Assembly: GCF_041053055.1 (NCBI RefSeq)
Contig: NZ_CP163443.1
Coordinates: 4,030,001 to 4,094,000 of the forward strand
Origin: Streptomyces sp. R41
GTDB taxonomy: Bacteria; Actinomycetota; Actinomycetes; Streptomycetales; Streptomycetaceae
DNA length: 64,000 nt
Direction: 5' to 3'
Part shown: piece by piece, positions 1-8,638 of the stretch
Numbering within the stretch: position 1 is the stretch's first letter
Layout of the letters: every line of letters begins with the position of its first letter
The notes under the pieces: generated by a model
Database searches by the model: none
What the model was told of the DNA's origin: nothing
What the model saw: only the letters and a program-made list of their open reading frames with translations
Translations under genes and position numbers: made by a program

Positions 1-53
1 CGACCCAGCCCGTCCCGCACCGTCAAAGCCCTCTCCCACCAGGAGTGATCCCC

Positions 54-1220
54 ATGTCCCTCGACCACCGCCTCTCCCCAGAACTCGAAGAACTCCGCCG
101 TACGGTCGAGGAGTTCGCGCACGACGTCGTGGCACCGAAGATCGGCGACTTCTACGAACGGCACGAGTTCCCGTACGAGATCGTGCGGGAGATGGGCCGC
201 ATGGGCCTGTTCGGGCTGCCGTTCCCGGAGGAGTACGGCGGCATGGGCGGCGACTATCTCGCCCTCGGCATCGCCCTGGAGGAGCTCGCCCGGGTGGACT
301 CCTCCGTGGCCATCACCCTGGAGGCGGGCGTCTCGCTCGGCGCCATGCCGATCCACCTCTTCGGCACCGAGGAGCAGAAGCGCGAGTGGCTCCCCCGGCT
401 CTGCTCCGGCGAGATCCTCGGCGCCTTCGGGCTGACCGAGCCGGACGGCGGCTCGGACGCGGGCGCGACGCGTACGACGGCGCGGATCGACCCCGAGACG
501 AACGAGTGGGTGATCAACGGCACGAAGTGCTTCATCACCAACTCCGGTACGGACATCACGGGTTTGGTGACGGTCACTGCGGTCACCGGCCGCAAGCCCG
601 ACGGCAAGCCGCTGATCTCCGCGATCATCGTGCCGTCCGGCACCCCGGGCTTCACCGTGGCCGCCCCGTACTCGAAGGTGGGCTGGAACGCCTCGGACAC
701 CCGTGAGCTGTCCTTCTCCGACGTGCGCGTACCGGCCGCGAACCTGCTCGGCGAGGAGGGCCGCGGGTACGCGCAGTTCCTGCGGATTCTCGACGAGGGC
801 CGGATCGCCATCGCGGCGCTGGCGACGGGTCTGGCCCAGGGCTGTGTCGACGAGTCGGTGAAGTATGCCAAGGAGCGGCACGCGTTCGGCCGGCCGATCG
901 GCGCGAACCAGGCGATCCAGTTCAAGATCGCCGACATGGAGATGAAGGCCTACACGGCCCGCCTGGCGTGGCGAGACGCCGCGTCCCGCCTGGTGAGCGG
1001 GGAGCCTTTCAAGAAGGAGGCCGCCCTCGCCAAGCTGTACTCGTCCACGATCGCCGTCGACAACGCCCGCGACGCCACCCAGGTCCACGGCGGCTACGGC
1101 TTCATGAACGAGTACCCGGTCGCCCGCATGTGGCGCGACTCCAAGATCCTGGAGATCGGTGAGGGCACGAGCGAGGTGCAGCGGATGCTGATCGCACGGG
1201 AGTTGGGGCTGGTGGGCTGA
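54..1220 (+). CDS. Acyl-CoA dehydrogenase
   Basis: FAD-dependent dehydrogenase of acyl-CoA thioesters (fatty-acid or branched-chain amino-acid breakdown, cytoplasmic), 388 aa, full length for the family. Family blocks visible are the FAD/substrate signature AFGLTEPDGGSDAG near residue 130, the C-terminal helix bundle with QAIQFKIADM, and the QVHGGYGF block. The catalytic-base motif IGEGTSEVQRM ends the protein with Glu about residue 370. The ATG at 54 is preferred over the in-frame GTG at 45, because AGGAG at 41-45 lies 8 bases before the ATG. It stands alone just upstream of the desferrioxamine locus, as I recall for S. coelicolor SCO2779. The exact acyl substrate cannot be read from sequence. 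Confidence 0.93.
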   Translation: MSLDHRLSPELEELRRTVEEFAHDVVAPKIGDFYERHEFPYEIVREMGRMGLFGLPFPEEYGGMGGDYLALGIALEELARVDSSVAITLEAGVSLGAMPIHLFGTEEQKREWLPRLCSGEILGAFGLTEPDGGSDAGATRTTARIDPETNEWVINGTKCFITNSGTDITGLVTVTAVTGRKPDGKPLISAIIVPSGTPGFTVAAPYSKVGWNASDTRELSFSDVRVPAANLLGEEGRGYAQFLRILDEGRIAIAALATGLAQGCVDESVKYAKERHAFGRPIGANQAIQFKIADMEMKAYTARLAWRDAASRLVSGEPFKKEAALAKLYSSTIAVDNARDATQVHGGYGFMNEYPVARMWRDSKILEIGEGTSEVQRMLIARELGLVG

Positions 1221-1251
1221 CCGCGGGGCGCCCCGCCCTCTGGACAAGTAG

Positions 1252-1270
1252 TGAGGTTAGGCTAACCTAC
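1252..1270 (+). promoter_or_regulatory. Iron box (DmdR1/IdeR operator) upstream of desE
   Basis: A 19-bp sequence reading TGAGGTTAGGCTAACCTAC matches the actinobacterial iron-box palindrome TTAGGTTAGGCTAACCTAA at all but two or three outer positions. It lies about 50 bp upstream of desE. Family knowledge: Fe(II)-loaded DmdR1/IdeR binds this box and represses siderophore uptake genes. Regulation here is inferred from the match and its position. Confidence 0.9.
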
Positions 1271-1322
1271 CTTCGAACTTGTCCGGCGGGCGCTCCGCCC
1301 CGTGCCGAAAGCAGTCACACTC

Positions 1323-2372
1323 ATGTCCAACGCCCGTGCCACCCACCTCACCCGTCGCGGCATCCTCGCCGCGGGCGGCGCCCTCGGCCTCGGTGCCGTC
1401 CTCGCCGCCTGCGGCGACGACAACGACTCGAAAAGCGGTGGCTCGGACTCGACCAAGGCCGCCGAGAAGTCCGGTCCCTGGACCTTCAAGGACGACCGCG
1501 GCACGACGGTGAAGCTGGACAAGATCCCGGCGAACATCGTCGCCTTCACCGGTGTCGCCGCCGCGCTGTACGACTACGGCATCGAGGTCAAGGGCGTCTT
1601 CGGCCCGACAAAGACCAAGGACGGCAAGGCCGATGTCCAGGCCGGCGACATGGACATCAGCAAGGTGACGGTCCTCGGCAACGAATGGGGTCAGTTCAAC
1701 ATCGAGAAGTACGCGGGCCTCGCCCCCGACGTCCTGATCTCGACGATGTTCGACGACGCGGGCACCCTCTGGTACGTCCCCGAGGAGTCCAAGGCCAAGA
1801 TCCTCAAGCTGGCCCCGAGCGTCGGCATCTCCGTCTACGACGTGCAGATGCCCAAGCCGCTTGAGCGCATGCTGGCGCTCGCCGAGTCGCTCGGCGCCGA
1901 TGTGAAGTCCACGAAGATCACCGAGGCGAAGAAGAAGTTCGAGACGGCCGCCGAGCGCCTGCGCAAGGCCGCCAAGTCCCGCCCGGAGATCAAGGTCCTC
2001 GCCGGCTCCGCGAGCCAGGACATCTTCTACGTCTCCGGCTCCAACCTCTCCATCGACCTGGAGTACTTCAAGGCCCTCGGCGTGAACCTCGTCGAGCCGT
2101 CGGCCAAGGCCCTGAAGGCCAGCGGCGGCTGGTTCGAGAACCTGAGCTGGGAGAACGTCGACAAGTACCCGGCCGACATCATCATCATGGACGACCGCAC
2201 CTCGACCATCCAGCCGGCCGACATCACCGAGGCCACCTGGAAGAAGCTGCCCGCCGTCAAGGCCGGCCAGGTCGTCGCGCGCACGCCCGAGCCGATCCTG
2301 TCCTACGACAAGTGCACCCCGATCCTCGACAACCTCGCCGAGGCCATCGAGAAGGCCAAGAAGGTCGCCTGA
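1323..2372 (+). CDS. desE: Ferrioxamine-binding lipoprotein of an ABC importer (DesE-like)
   Basis: Extracellular siderophore receptor of the FepB/TroA-like periplasmic-binding class, 349 aa from the ATG at 1323. The N-terminus has a twin-arginine pair (TRRGILAAGG) followed by lipobox LAAC with Cys30, so a lipidated, probably Tat-exported, protein. The body holds the two-lobed binding fold, with the region VAFTGVAAALYDYGIEVKG opening lobe 1. An upstream GTG at 1302 is in frame but would place extra residues before the signal peptide. It follows an iron box and is 42 bp ahead of the siderophore-reductase gene, matching desE-desF in other streptomycetes. No permease or ATPase genes are adjacent, so those are encoded elsewhere. 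Confidence 0.93.
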   Translation: MSNARATHLTRRGILAAGGALGLGAVLAACGDDNDSKSGGSDSTKAAEKSGPWTFKDDRGTTVKLDKIPANIVAFTGVAAALYDYGIEVKGVFGPTKTKDGKADVQAGDMDISKVTVLGNEWGQFNIEKYAGLAPDVLISTMFDDAGTLWYVPEESKAKILKLAPSVGISVYDVQMPKPLERMLALAESLGADVKSTKITEAKKKFETAAERLRKAAKSRPEIKVLAGSASQDIFYVSGSNLSIDLEYFKALGVNLVEPSAKALKASGGWFENLSWENVDKYPADIIIMDDRTSTIQPADITEATWKKLPAVKAGQVVARTPEPILSYDKCTPILDNLAEAIEKAKKVA

Positions 2373-2414
2373 CACTCCCTGCCGTGATCCCCTGACGATG
2401 ACTCAGGAGCACTT

Positions 2415-3257
2415 ATGACGACGGCCGTAGCCGCCCCGTTCCGTTTCTTCTCCCTCCAGGTCGTACGGACGAGGCGGCTCGGCCCGTCTCTGCTCCGGGT
2501 GACCTTCGCGGGCCCCGATCTGCACGCGTTCCACTCCGACGGACGCGACCAGAGCCTCTCGCTCTTCCTGCCGCACCCGGGCCAGCCCGAGCCCGTCATC
2601 CCCATCGAGCTGGGCGACGGCTGGTGGCAGGGCTGGCGCGAACTCCCGGACGACGTACGGGCGGTGATGCGCTCGTACACCCTGCGCGCCCTGCGGCGGA
2701 ACCCCGACGAGATCGACATCGACTTCGCGCTGCACGGCGTGGAACCGGGGGCGGCGACGCCCGCCGGGCCCGCGTCGCTCTGGGCATCCCGAGCGGCCGT
2801 CGGCGACCGCGTCGTCCTGCTCGGCCCGGCGATCGAGGACAACCGGGCGATCCGCTTCCGCCCACCCGAGGACACCGACCTGGTCGTCATCTGGGGCGAC
2901 GAGACCGCCGCACCCGCCGCCTCGGCCATCCTCGAATCGCTGCCGGAGGGCACCCGCGTCCGCGCCTGGCTGGAGGTCCATCACGCAGGCGACATCCAGG
3001 ACTTGGTGACCTCGGCCGACGCCGAGATCACCTGGCTCGTGCGCGCCGACGGGTCCCCCATGGCCGTCGACACCGTGCGAGCCGCCCAACTTCCGCCCGC
3101 CGAGGCGCCGTACGCCTGGATCGCGGGCGAGTCCGGTCAGGTGAAGGAGTTGCGCCGCCATCTCGTGCGCGAGCGCGGGATCGACCGCAGGCGGGTCACC
3201 TTCGTGGGCTACTGGCGGCGCGGGCTGAGCGAGGAGCAACTGCGCGAAACAGAGTGA
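2415..3257 (+). CDS. desF: Siderophore-interacting FAD-binding ferric reductase (DesF-like)
   Basis: Member of the ViuB/SIP family, 280 aa, expected to reduce Fe(III) from imported ferrioxamine in the cytosol. The N-terminal FAD-binding barrel contains the flavin motif VMRSYTLRAL near residue 92 (R-x-Y-T-L). This is followed by the NAD(P)H-binding half with VVIWGDETAAPAASAI and the C-terminal SIP signature AWIAGESGQVKELRRHL. GGAG at 2403-2406 serves the ATG at 2415. It is co-directional with desE after a 42-bp gap, so probably shares the iron-box promoter. Confidence 0.92.
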   Translation: MTTAVAAPFRFFSLQVVRTRRLGPSLLRVTFAGPDLHAFHSDGRDQSLSLFLPHPGQPEPVIPIELGDGWWQGWRELPDDVRAVMRSYTLRALRRNPDEIDIDFALHGVEPGAATPAGPASLWASRAAVGDRVVLLGPAIEDNRAIRFRPPEDTDLVVIWGDETAAPAASAILESLPEGTRVRAWLEVHHAGDIQDLVTSADAEITWLVRADGSPMAVDTVRAAQLPPAEAPYAWIAGESGQVKELRRHLVRERGIDRRRVTFVGYWRRGLSEEQLRETE

Positions 3258-3284
3258 GCCGTAGGGGCGCGCCGTTGTCGAGAG

Positions 3285-3330
3285 CGCATGGGGGTCCCTC
3301 CCGCTCGAGCGAAGCCGAGAGTGGGGGAGC
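3285..3330 (+). repeat. Dispersed streptomycete intergenic repeat (self-complementary)
   Basis: The stretch beginning GGGGGTCCCTCCCGCTCGAG and continuing through CGAAGCCGAGAGTGGGGGAG folds back on itself (CCCTCCC / GTGGGGGAG and CTCGAG / CCGAG). From memory this sequence recurs between genes in many Streptomyces genomes. It sits in the 190-bp gap between desF and the desA iron box and may act as a terminator for desEF. Confidence 0.5.
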
Positions 3331-3447
3331 GCGGACGCCCGAAGGGGTGAGCACGGTCGCGCTCTCGGCACCGGTGCGCCCCGGAGGCGAACGACCAAAA
3401 GGGGGGAGTGACGCCGGTCACGGGAGGGGCGGGTTTCGCGGATATTA

Positions 3448-3470
3448 ACTTAGGTTAGGCTAACCTAAGT
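3448..3470 (+). promoter_or_regulatory. Iron box (DmdR1/IdeR operator) upstream of desABCD
   Basis: Positions 3450-3468 are a perfect 19-bp iron box, TTAGGTTAGGCTAACCTAA. The palindrome extends two further bases on each side (ACTTAGG...CCTAAGT). It lies about 66 bp before the desA start. Known in the family as the DmdR1-repressed promoter of desferrioxamine biosynthesis. Confidence 0.95.
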
Positions 3471-3535
3471 TGAAGTCCTCGACTTCCGCCCCCTCTCCTG
3501 TCCCGCACGGACTGTCCCCACCGGAGGACCCCCAC

Positions 3536-4978
3536 ATGCGCTCGCACCTGCTCAATGACACGACTGCGGAGCACTACCGCCGCTCCGTGACGGAAGGCGT
3601 AGAGCGGGTGGCGGCCAAACTCGCCACCACCGAACGGCCGTTCACCGGCATCACGGTCGACGCCCTCGCTCCCCGCATCGAGCAGATCGACCTGAACCGC
3701 CCGCTGCACGACACCACGGCGGTCCTCGACGAGCTGGAGGAGGTCTACCTCCGGGACGCGGTCTACTTCCATCACCCGCGCTACCTCGCGCACCTCAACT
3801 GCCCGGTCGTCATCCCGGCCGTGCTCGGCGAAGCCGTCCTCTCCGCCGTCAACTCCTCGCTGGACACCTGGGACCAGTCGGCCGGCGGCACCCTCATCGA
3901 GCGCAAGCTCATCGACTGGACCAACGAGCGCATCGGCCTCGGCCCGGCCGCCGACGGGGTGTTCACCAGCGGCGGCAGCCAGTCCAACCTCCAGGCTCTG
4001 CTGCTGGCCCGTGAGGAGGCCAAGTCCGACGGCGTCGCCAAACTGCGGATCTTCGCCTCCGAGGTCAGCCACTTCAGCGTCAAGAAGTCGGCGAAACTGC
4101 TCGGCCTGAGCCAGGACTCCGTCGTCTCGATCCCCGTCGACCACGACAAGCGCCTGCAGACGGTCGCCCTCGCCCACGAACTGGAGCGCTGCAAGCGCGA
4201 CGGCCTGGTCCCCATGGCCGTCGTCGCCACCGCGGGCACCACCGACTTCGGCTCCATCGACCCGCTTCCTGAAATCGCCGAGCTCTGCGCCCAGTTCGGC
4301 TCCTGGATGCACGTCGACGCCGCCTACGGCTGCGGACTGCTCACCTCCCTGAAGAACCGGGACCGCCTCGTCGGCATCGAGCGCGCCGACTCCGTCACCG
4401 TCGACTACCACAAGTCCTTCTTCCAGCCGGTGAGTTCGTCCGCCGTGCTCGTCCGGGACGCCTCCACCCTGCGCCACGCGACCTACCACGCGGAGTACTT
4501 GAACCCCCGCCGCATGGTCCAGGAGCGCATCCCCAACCAGGTCGACAAGTCCCTGCAGACCACCCGACGCTTCGACGCGCTCAAGCTGTGGATGACGCTG
4601 CGCGTGATGGGCGCCGACGGCATCGGCGAACTCTTCGACGAGGTCTGCGCCCTGGCGGAGGAGGGCTGGAAACTGCTCGCCGCCGACCCGCGCTACGACG
4701 TCGTGGTCGAGCCGTCCCTCTCCACCCTGGTCTTCCGCTACATCCCGGCCGCCGTCACCGACCCGGCCGAGATCGACCGCGCCAACCTGTACGCCCGCAA
4801 GGCCCTGTTCGCGACCGGTGACGCCGTCGTCGCGGGCACCAAGGTCGGCGGCCGCCACTACCTGAAGTTCACCCTGCTCAACCCCGAGACCACGACGGAC
4901 GACATCGCCGCCGTGCTCGATCTGATCGCCGGCCATGCCGAGCAGTACCTGGGAGAGTCCCTTGACCGCGCATCCTGA
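3536..4978 (+). CDS. desA: L-lysine decarboxylase of desferrioxamine biosynthesis
   Basis: PLP-dependent group II decarboxylase converting lysine to cadaverine, the first step to desferrioxamine E/B. The 480 aa length equals the S. coelicolor enzyme as I recall it. The PLP lysine is Lys293 in [25 protein letters not shown] and HVDAAYGCG are the other cofactor-binding blocks. The start is ATG 3536, with GGAGG at 3523-3527. An in-frame ATG at 3470 overlaps the iron box and is not credible. First gene of a four-gene operon; its end overlaps the likely TTG start of desB by 17 bp. Confidence 0.95.
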   Translation: MRSHLLNDTTAEHYRRSVTEGVERVAAKLATTERPFTGITVDALAPRIEQIDLNRPLHDTTAVLDELEEVYLRDAVYFHHPRYLAHLNCPVVIPAVLGEAVLSAVNSSLDTWDQSAGGTLIERKLIDWTNERIGLGPAADGVFTSGGSQSNLQALLLAREEAKSDGVAKLRIFASEVSHFSVKKSAKLLGLSQDSVVSIPVDHDKRLQTVALAHELERCKRDGLVPMAVVATAGTTDFGSIDPLPEIAELCAQFGSWMHVDAAYGCGLLTSLKNRDRLVGIERADSVTVDYHKSFFQPVSSSAVLVRDASTLRHATYHAEYLNPRRMVQERIPNQVDKSLQTTRRFDALKLWMTLRVMGADGIGELFDEVCALAEEGWKLLAADPRYDVVVEPSLSTLVFRYIPAAVTDPAEIDRANLYARKALFATGDAVVAGTKVGGRHYLKFTLLNPETTTDDIAAVLDLIAGHAEQYLGESLDRAS

Positions 4979-6245
4979 AGCAACGAACACGACCTACGAC
5001 TTCGTAGGGATCGGTCTCGGCCCCTTCAACCTCGGCCTCGCCTGTCTCACCGAGCCCATCGCCGAACTCGACGGCGTCTTCCTGGACTCGAAGCCGGGCT
5101 TCGAGTGGCACGCGGGCATGTTCCTCGACGGCGCCCACCTCCAGACCCCGTTCATGTCGGACCTGGTCACCCTGGCCGACCCGACATCGCCGTACTCCTT
5201 CCTCAACTACCTGAAGGAGAAGGGCCGGCTGTACTCGTTCTACATCCGCGAGAACTTCTACCCGTTGCGGGTCGAGTACGACGACTACTGCCGCTGGGCC
5301 GCCGACAAACTCACCAACGTCCGCTTCAGCACGACAGTGACCGAAGTGATGTACGACGAAGGGGCCGGTCTCTACCTCGTACGGACCGAGGCCGGCGAAA
5401 CGTTCCGCGCCCGCCATCTGGTCCTCGGCACCGGCACCCCGCCGTACATCCCCGACGCCTGTGCGGGCCTGGGCGGCGACTTCATCCACAACTCCCGCTA
5501 CATGCAGCACAAAGCGGAGTTGCAGCGCAAGGAGTCGATCACACTGGTCGGCAGCGGTCAGTCCGCCGCCGAGATCTACTACGACCTGCTCAGCGAGATC
5601 GACGTCCACGGCTACCGGCTGAACTGGGTCACCCGCTCCCCGCGCTTCTTCCCGCTGGAGTACACCAAGCTCACGCTGGAGATGACCTCCCCGGAGTACA
5701 TCGACTACTACCACGCGCTGCCGGAGCAGACCCGCTACCGCCTCACGGCCCAGCAGAAAGGCCTGTTCAAGGGCATCGACGGCGATCTGATCAACGAGAT
5801 CTTCGACCTGCTCTACCAGAAGAACCTCGGCGGCCCGGTCCCCACCCGTCTGCTCACCAACTCCTCGCTGAACACGGTCACTTACCGGGACGGCGGCTAC
5901 GAGCTGGGGCTGCGCCAGGAGGAGCAGGAGAAGGACTACGAGCTGCGCTCCGAGGGCCTGATCCTCGCCACCGGCTACAAATACGCCGAGCCGGAGTTCC
6001 TCAAGCCCGTCCACGACCGGCTGCGCCACGACGCACAGGGCAACTTCGACATCGCCCGCAACTACTCGATCGACACCACGGGCCGGGGCGTCTTCCTCCA
6101 GAACGCCGGCGTCCACACCCACAGCATCACCTCCCCGGACCTGGGCATGGGCGCGTACCGCAACTCGTACATCATCCGAGAGCTGCTCGGCACCGAGTAC
6201 TACCCCGTCGAGAAGACGATCGCGTTCCAGGAGTTTGCCGTATGA
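4962..6245 (+). CDS. desB: Cadaverine N-monooxygenase
   Basis: Flavin-dependent N-hydroxylase turning cadaverine into N-hydroxycadaverine. An N-terminal FAD-binding [12 protein letters not shown] motif lies around residue 15. The NADPH-binding block [14 protein letters not shown] follows in the middle, and [15 protein letters not shown] marks the C-terminal flavin domain, the usual order for siderophore N-monooxygenases. I choose TTG at 4962 (427 aa), because GGGAGAG at 4951-4957 precedes it and family proteins begin shortly before the FAD motif. Translation is coupled to desA (overlap) and to desC (ATGA overlap at 6242-6245). Confidence 0.93.
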   Translation: MTAHPEATNTTYDFVGIGLGPFNLGLACLTEPIAELDGVFLDSKPGFEWHAGMFLDGAHLQTPFMSDLVTLADPTSPYSFLNYLKEKGRLYSFYIRENFYPLRVEYDDYCRWAADKLTNVRFSTTVTEVMYDEGAGLYLVRTEAGETFRARHLVLGTGTPPYIPDACAGLGGDFIHNSRYMQHKAELQRKESITLVGSGQSAAEIYYDLLSEIDVHGYRLNWVTRSPRFFPLEYTKLTLEMTSPEYIDYYHALPEQTRYRLTAQQKGLFKGIDGDLINEIFDLLYQKNLGGPVPTRLLTNSSLNTVTYRDGGYELGLRQEEQEKDYELRSEGLILATGYKYAEPEFLKPVHDRLRHDAQGNFDIARNYSIDTTGRGVFLQNAGVHTHSITSPDLGMGAYRNSYIIRELLGTEYYPVEKTIAFQEFAV

Positions 6246-6802
6246 GCACCACGAGCCGTATGACCACCACCGACATCGGCACGTTCACCATCCGCCCCCT
6301 CGACCCCACCGAGGACGCCGAGCTGCTGCACGGCTGGGTCACCCATCCCAAGGCCGCCTTCTGGATGATGCAGGAGGCGAAACTGCCCGACGTGGAGCGT
6401 GAGTACATGGCCATCGCGGCCAGCGAGTACCACGACGCGTTCCTCGGGCTGCTGGACGGCGAGCCCGTCTTCCTCATGGAGCGCTACAACCCGGCGCACG
6501 TCGAGCTCGTCGGCCTGTACGAGCCGGAGCCCGGCGACGTCGGCATGCACTTCCTCGTCGCGCCGAGCGACACACCCGTGCACGGCTTCACCCGGGCCGT
6601 GATCACCGCCGTGATGGAGCACCTGTTCGCCGACCCGGCGACCGCGCGCGTCGTCGTCGAACCCGACGTACGCAACAAGGCCGTGCACGCCCTCAACGAA
6701 GCCGTCGGCTTCATACCCGAGCGCGAGATCCAGAAGCCGGAGAAGAAGGCGTTGCTGAGCTTCTGCACCCGGGAGCAGTTCCGGAAGGCGGCGGCCGCAT
6801 GA
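6242..6802 (+). CDS. desC: N-hydroxycadaverine acyltransferase (GNAT/IucB type)
   Basis: GNAT-fold acyltransferase, 186 aa, that acylates N-hydroxycadaverine with succinyl-, acetyl- or other acyl-CoA to give the hydroxamate building block. Visible elements are the N-terminal [20 protein letters not shown] and the CoA-binding region with [16 protein letters not shown]. The C-terminal helix segment [17 protein letters not shown] is typical of IucB/RhbD proteins. It starts at the ATGA junction with desB and ends in another ATGA overlap with desD. Confidence 0.93.
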   Translation: MSTTSRMTTTDIGTFTIRPLDPTEDAELLHGWVTHPKAAFWMMQEAKLPDVEREYMAIAASEYHDAFLGLLDGEPVFLMERYNPAHVELVGLYEPEPGDVGMHFLVAPSDTPVHGFTRAVITAVMEHLFADPATARVVVEPDVRNKAVHALNEAVGFIPEREIQKPEKKALLSFCTREQFRKAAAA

Positions 6803-8571
6803 GCCTCGCCGACGCCGTCGCCCACCTCTCCCCCGAGCGCTGGGCCCGCGCCAACCGTCTCCTCGTCCGCAAGGCGCTCGCGGAGTTCGCCCACGAGCGG
6901 CTGATCACGCCGGAGAGCCTCCCGGACGGCCGCTACGAGGTCCGCAGCGACGACGGTCTCACCCGCTACCGATTCACCGCCCGCCTCCGCTCCCTCGACC
7001 ACTGGCAGGTCGACGCCGAGTCGATCACCCGGCACCGCGACGGCGGCGAACTCCCCCTCGCCGCCCTCGACTTCTTCATCGAGCTGAAGAAGTCCCTCGG
7101 CCTGAGCGACGAGGTCCTGCCGGTCTACCTGGAGGAGATCTCCTCCACGCTCTCGGGCACCTGCTTCAAGCTCACCAAGCCGCAGATCCCGGCCGCGGAA
7201 CTCGCCAAAAGCGGCTTCCAGGCCATCGAGACCGGTATGACCGAGGGCCACCCCTGCTTCGTCGCCAACAACGGGCGGCTCGGCTTCGGGGTGCACGAGT
7301 ACCTCTCGTACGCTCCCGAGACCGCGAGCCCGGTCCGCCTGGTGTGGCTGGCCGCGCACCGCTCGCGAGCCGCCTTCACGGCGGGAGTCGGCATCGACTA
7401 CGAGTCCTTCGTGCGCGAGGAGTTGGGTACCGAAACGGTTCAGCGGTTCGCGGAGACACTGAAGAGCCAGGGCCTCGACCCCGACGACTACCTCCTCATC
7501 CCCGTCCACCCCTGGCAGTGGTGGAACAAACTCTCGGTGACCTTCGCGGCCGAGGTCGCCCAGCGGCACCTCGTCTGCCTCGGCGAGGGCGACGACGAGT
7601 ACCTGGCCCAGCAGTCGATCCGGACCTTCTTCAACCACTCCAACCCCGAGAAGCACTACGTCAAAACGGCGCTCTCGGTCCTCAACATGGGCTTCATGCG
7701 CGGGCTTTCCGCCGCCTACATGGAGGCGACCCCGGCGATCAACGACTGGCTGGCCCAACTCGTGGAGAACGACCCTGTGTTGAAGTCGACCGGCCTGTCG
7801 CTCATCCGCGAGCGCGCCGCGGTCGGCTACCGCCACCTGGAGTTCGAGGCCGCCACGGACCGCTACTCCCCGTACCGCAAAATGCTCGCCGCCCTGTGGC
7901 GCGAGAGTCCGGTGCCCTCGCTCCAGGAGGGCGAGACCCTGGCGACCATGGCGTCCCTCGCGCACGTCGACCACGAGGGCGCGTCCTTCGCGGGCGCGCT
8001 GATCGAGCGGTCGGGGCTGACGCCGGTGGAGTGGCTGCGCCGTTATCTGCGCGCCTACCTCACACCGCTGCTGCACAGCTTCTACGCGTACGACCTCGTC
8101 TACATGCCGCACGGCGAGAACGTCATCCTGGTCCTCAAGGACGGCGCCGTACAGCGCGCGATCTACAAGGACATCGCCGAGGAGATCGCGGTCATGGACC
8201 CGGACGCGGTGCTGCCGCCCGCGGTCGAGCGGATCCGCGTCGAGGTCCCCGAGGACAAGAAACTCCTGTCGATCTTCACGGACGTCTTCGACTGCTTCTT
8301 CCGCTTCCTCGCCGCGAACCTCGCCGACGAGGGGATCCTCGACGAGGACGACTTCTGGCGGACGGTCGCCGAGTCCATACGCGAGTACCAGGACGCGACG
8401 CCCGAACTCGCCGACAAATTCCGGCAGTACGACATGTTCGCACCCGAGTTCGCGCTGTCCTGCCTCAACCGCCTCCAGCTGCGCGACAACAAGCAGATGG
8501 TGGACCTGGCCGATCCGTCGGGCGCGTTGCAGCTGGTCGGCAACCTGAAGAACCCGATCGCGGGTCTGTGA
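6799..8571 (+). CDS. desD: NRPS-independent siderophore synthetase (desferrioxamine trimerisation and cyclisation)
   Basis: IucA/IucC-family ATP-dependent synthetase, 590 aa, joining three hydroxamate units and closing the ring to desferrioxamine E. Conserved parts include the N-terminal GHPCFVANNGRLGF (ATP-binding region, HP-x4-K/N-x3-G pattern) and IPVHPWQWWNK. The central SIRTFFNHSNPEKHYVKTAL block and the C-terminal Fe-transporter-like region with YMPHGENVILVLKDG also fit. Last gene of desABCD, followed by a shared hairpin terminator facing the hexosaminidase gene. Confidence 0.95.
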   Translation: MSLADAVAHLSPERWARANRLLVRKALAEFAHERLITPESLPDGRYEVRSDDGLTRYRFTARLRSLDHWQVDAESITRHRDGGELPLAALDFFIELKKSLGLSDEVLPVYLEEISSTLSGTCFKLTKPQIPAAELAKSGFQAIETGMTEGHPCFVANNGRLGFGVHEYLSYAPETASPVRLVWLAAHRSRAAFTAGVGIDYESFVREELGTETVQRFAETLKSQGLDPDDYLLIPVHPWQWWNKLSVTFAAEVAQRHLVCLGEGDDEYLAQQSIRTFFNHSNPEKHYVKTALSVLNMGFMRGLSAAYMEATPAINDWLAQLVENDPVLKSTGLSLIRERAAVGYRHLEFEAATDRYSPYRKMLAALWRESPVPSLQEGETLATMASLAHVDHEGASFAGALIERSGLTPVEWLRRYLRAYLTPLLHSFYAYDLVYMPHGENVILVLKDGAVQRAIYKDIAEEIAVMDPDAVLPPAVERIRVEVPEDKKLLSIFTDVFDCFFRFLAANLADEGILDEDDFWRTVAESIREYQDATPELADKFRQYDMFAPEFALSCLNRLQLRDNKQMVDLADPSGALQLVGNLKNPIAGL

Positions 8572-8600
8572 AGCAATCCCTTCGGGGGTCCGAAGCCGGG

Positions 8601-8632
8601 TGGGGCTCAGGAGACGGTCCTCCTGGGCCCCA
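8601..8632. terminator. Bidirectional hairpin terminator between desD and hex
   Basis: The two arms TGGGGCTCAGGAG and CTCCTGGGCCCCA pair over 13 positions with one G-U and a short loop. It lies in the 67-bp gap between the convergent desD and hexosaminidase genes. Confidence 0.75.
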
Positions 8633-8638
8633 CCTACG

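Noticed and set aside
1257..2375. Long minus-strand frame opposite desE
   Set aside because: Leu/Gly/Val/Asp-rich antisense translation typical of GC-rich genes; the plus strand has the lipoprotein.
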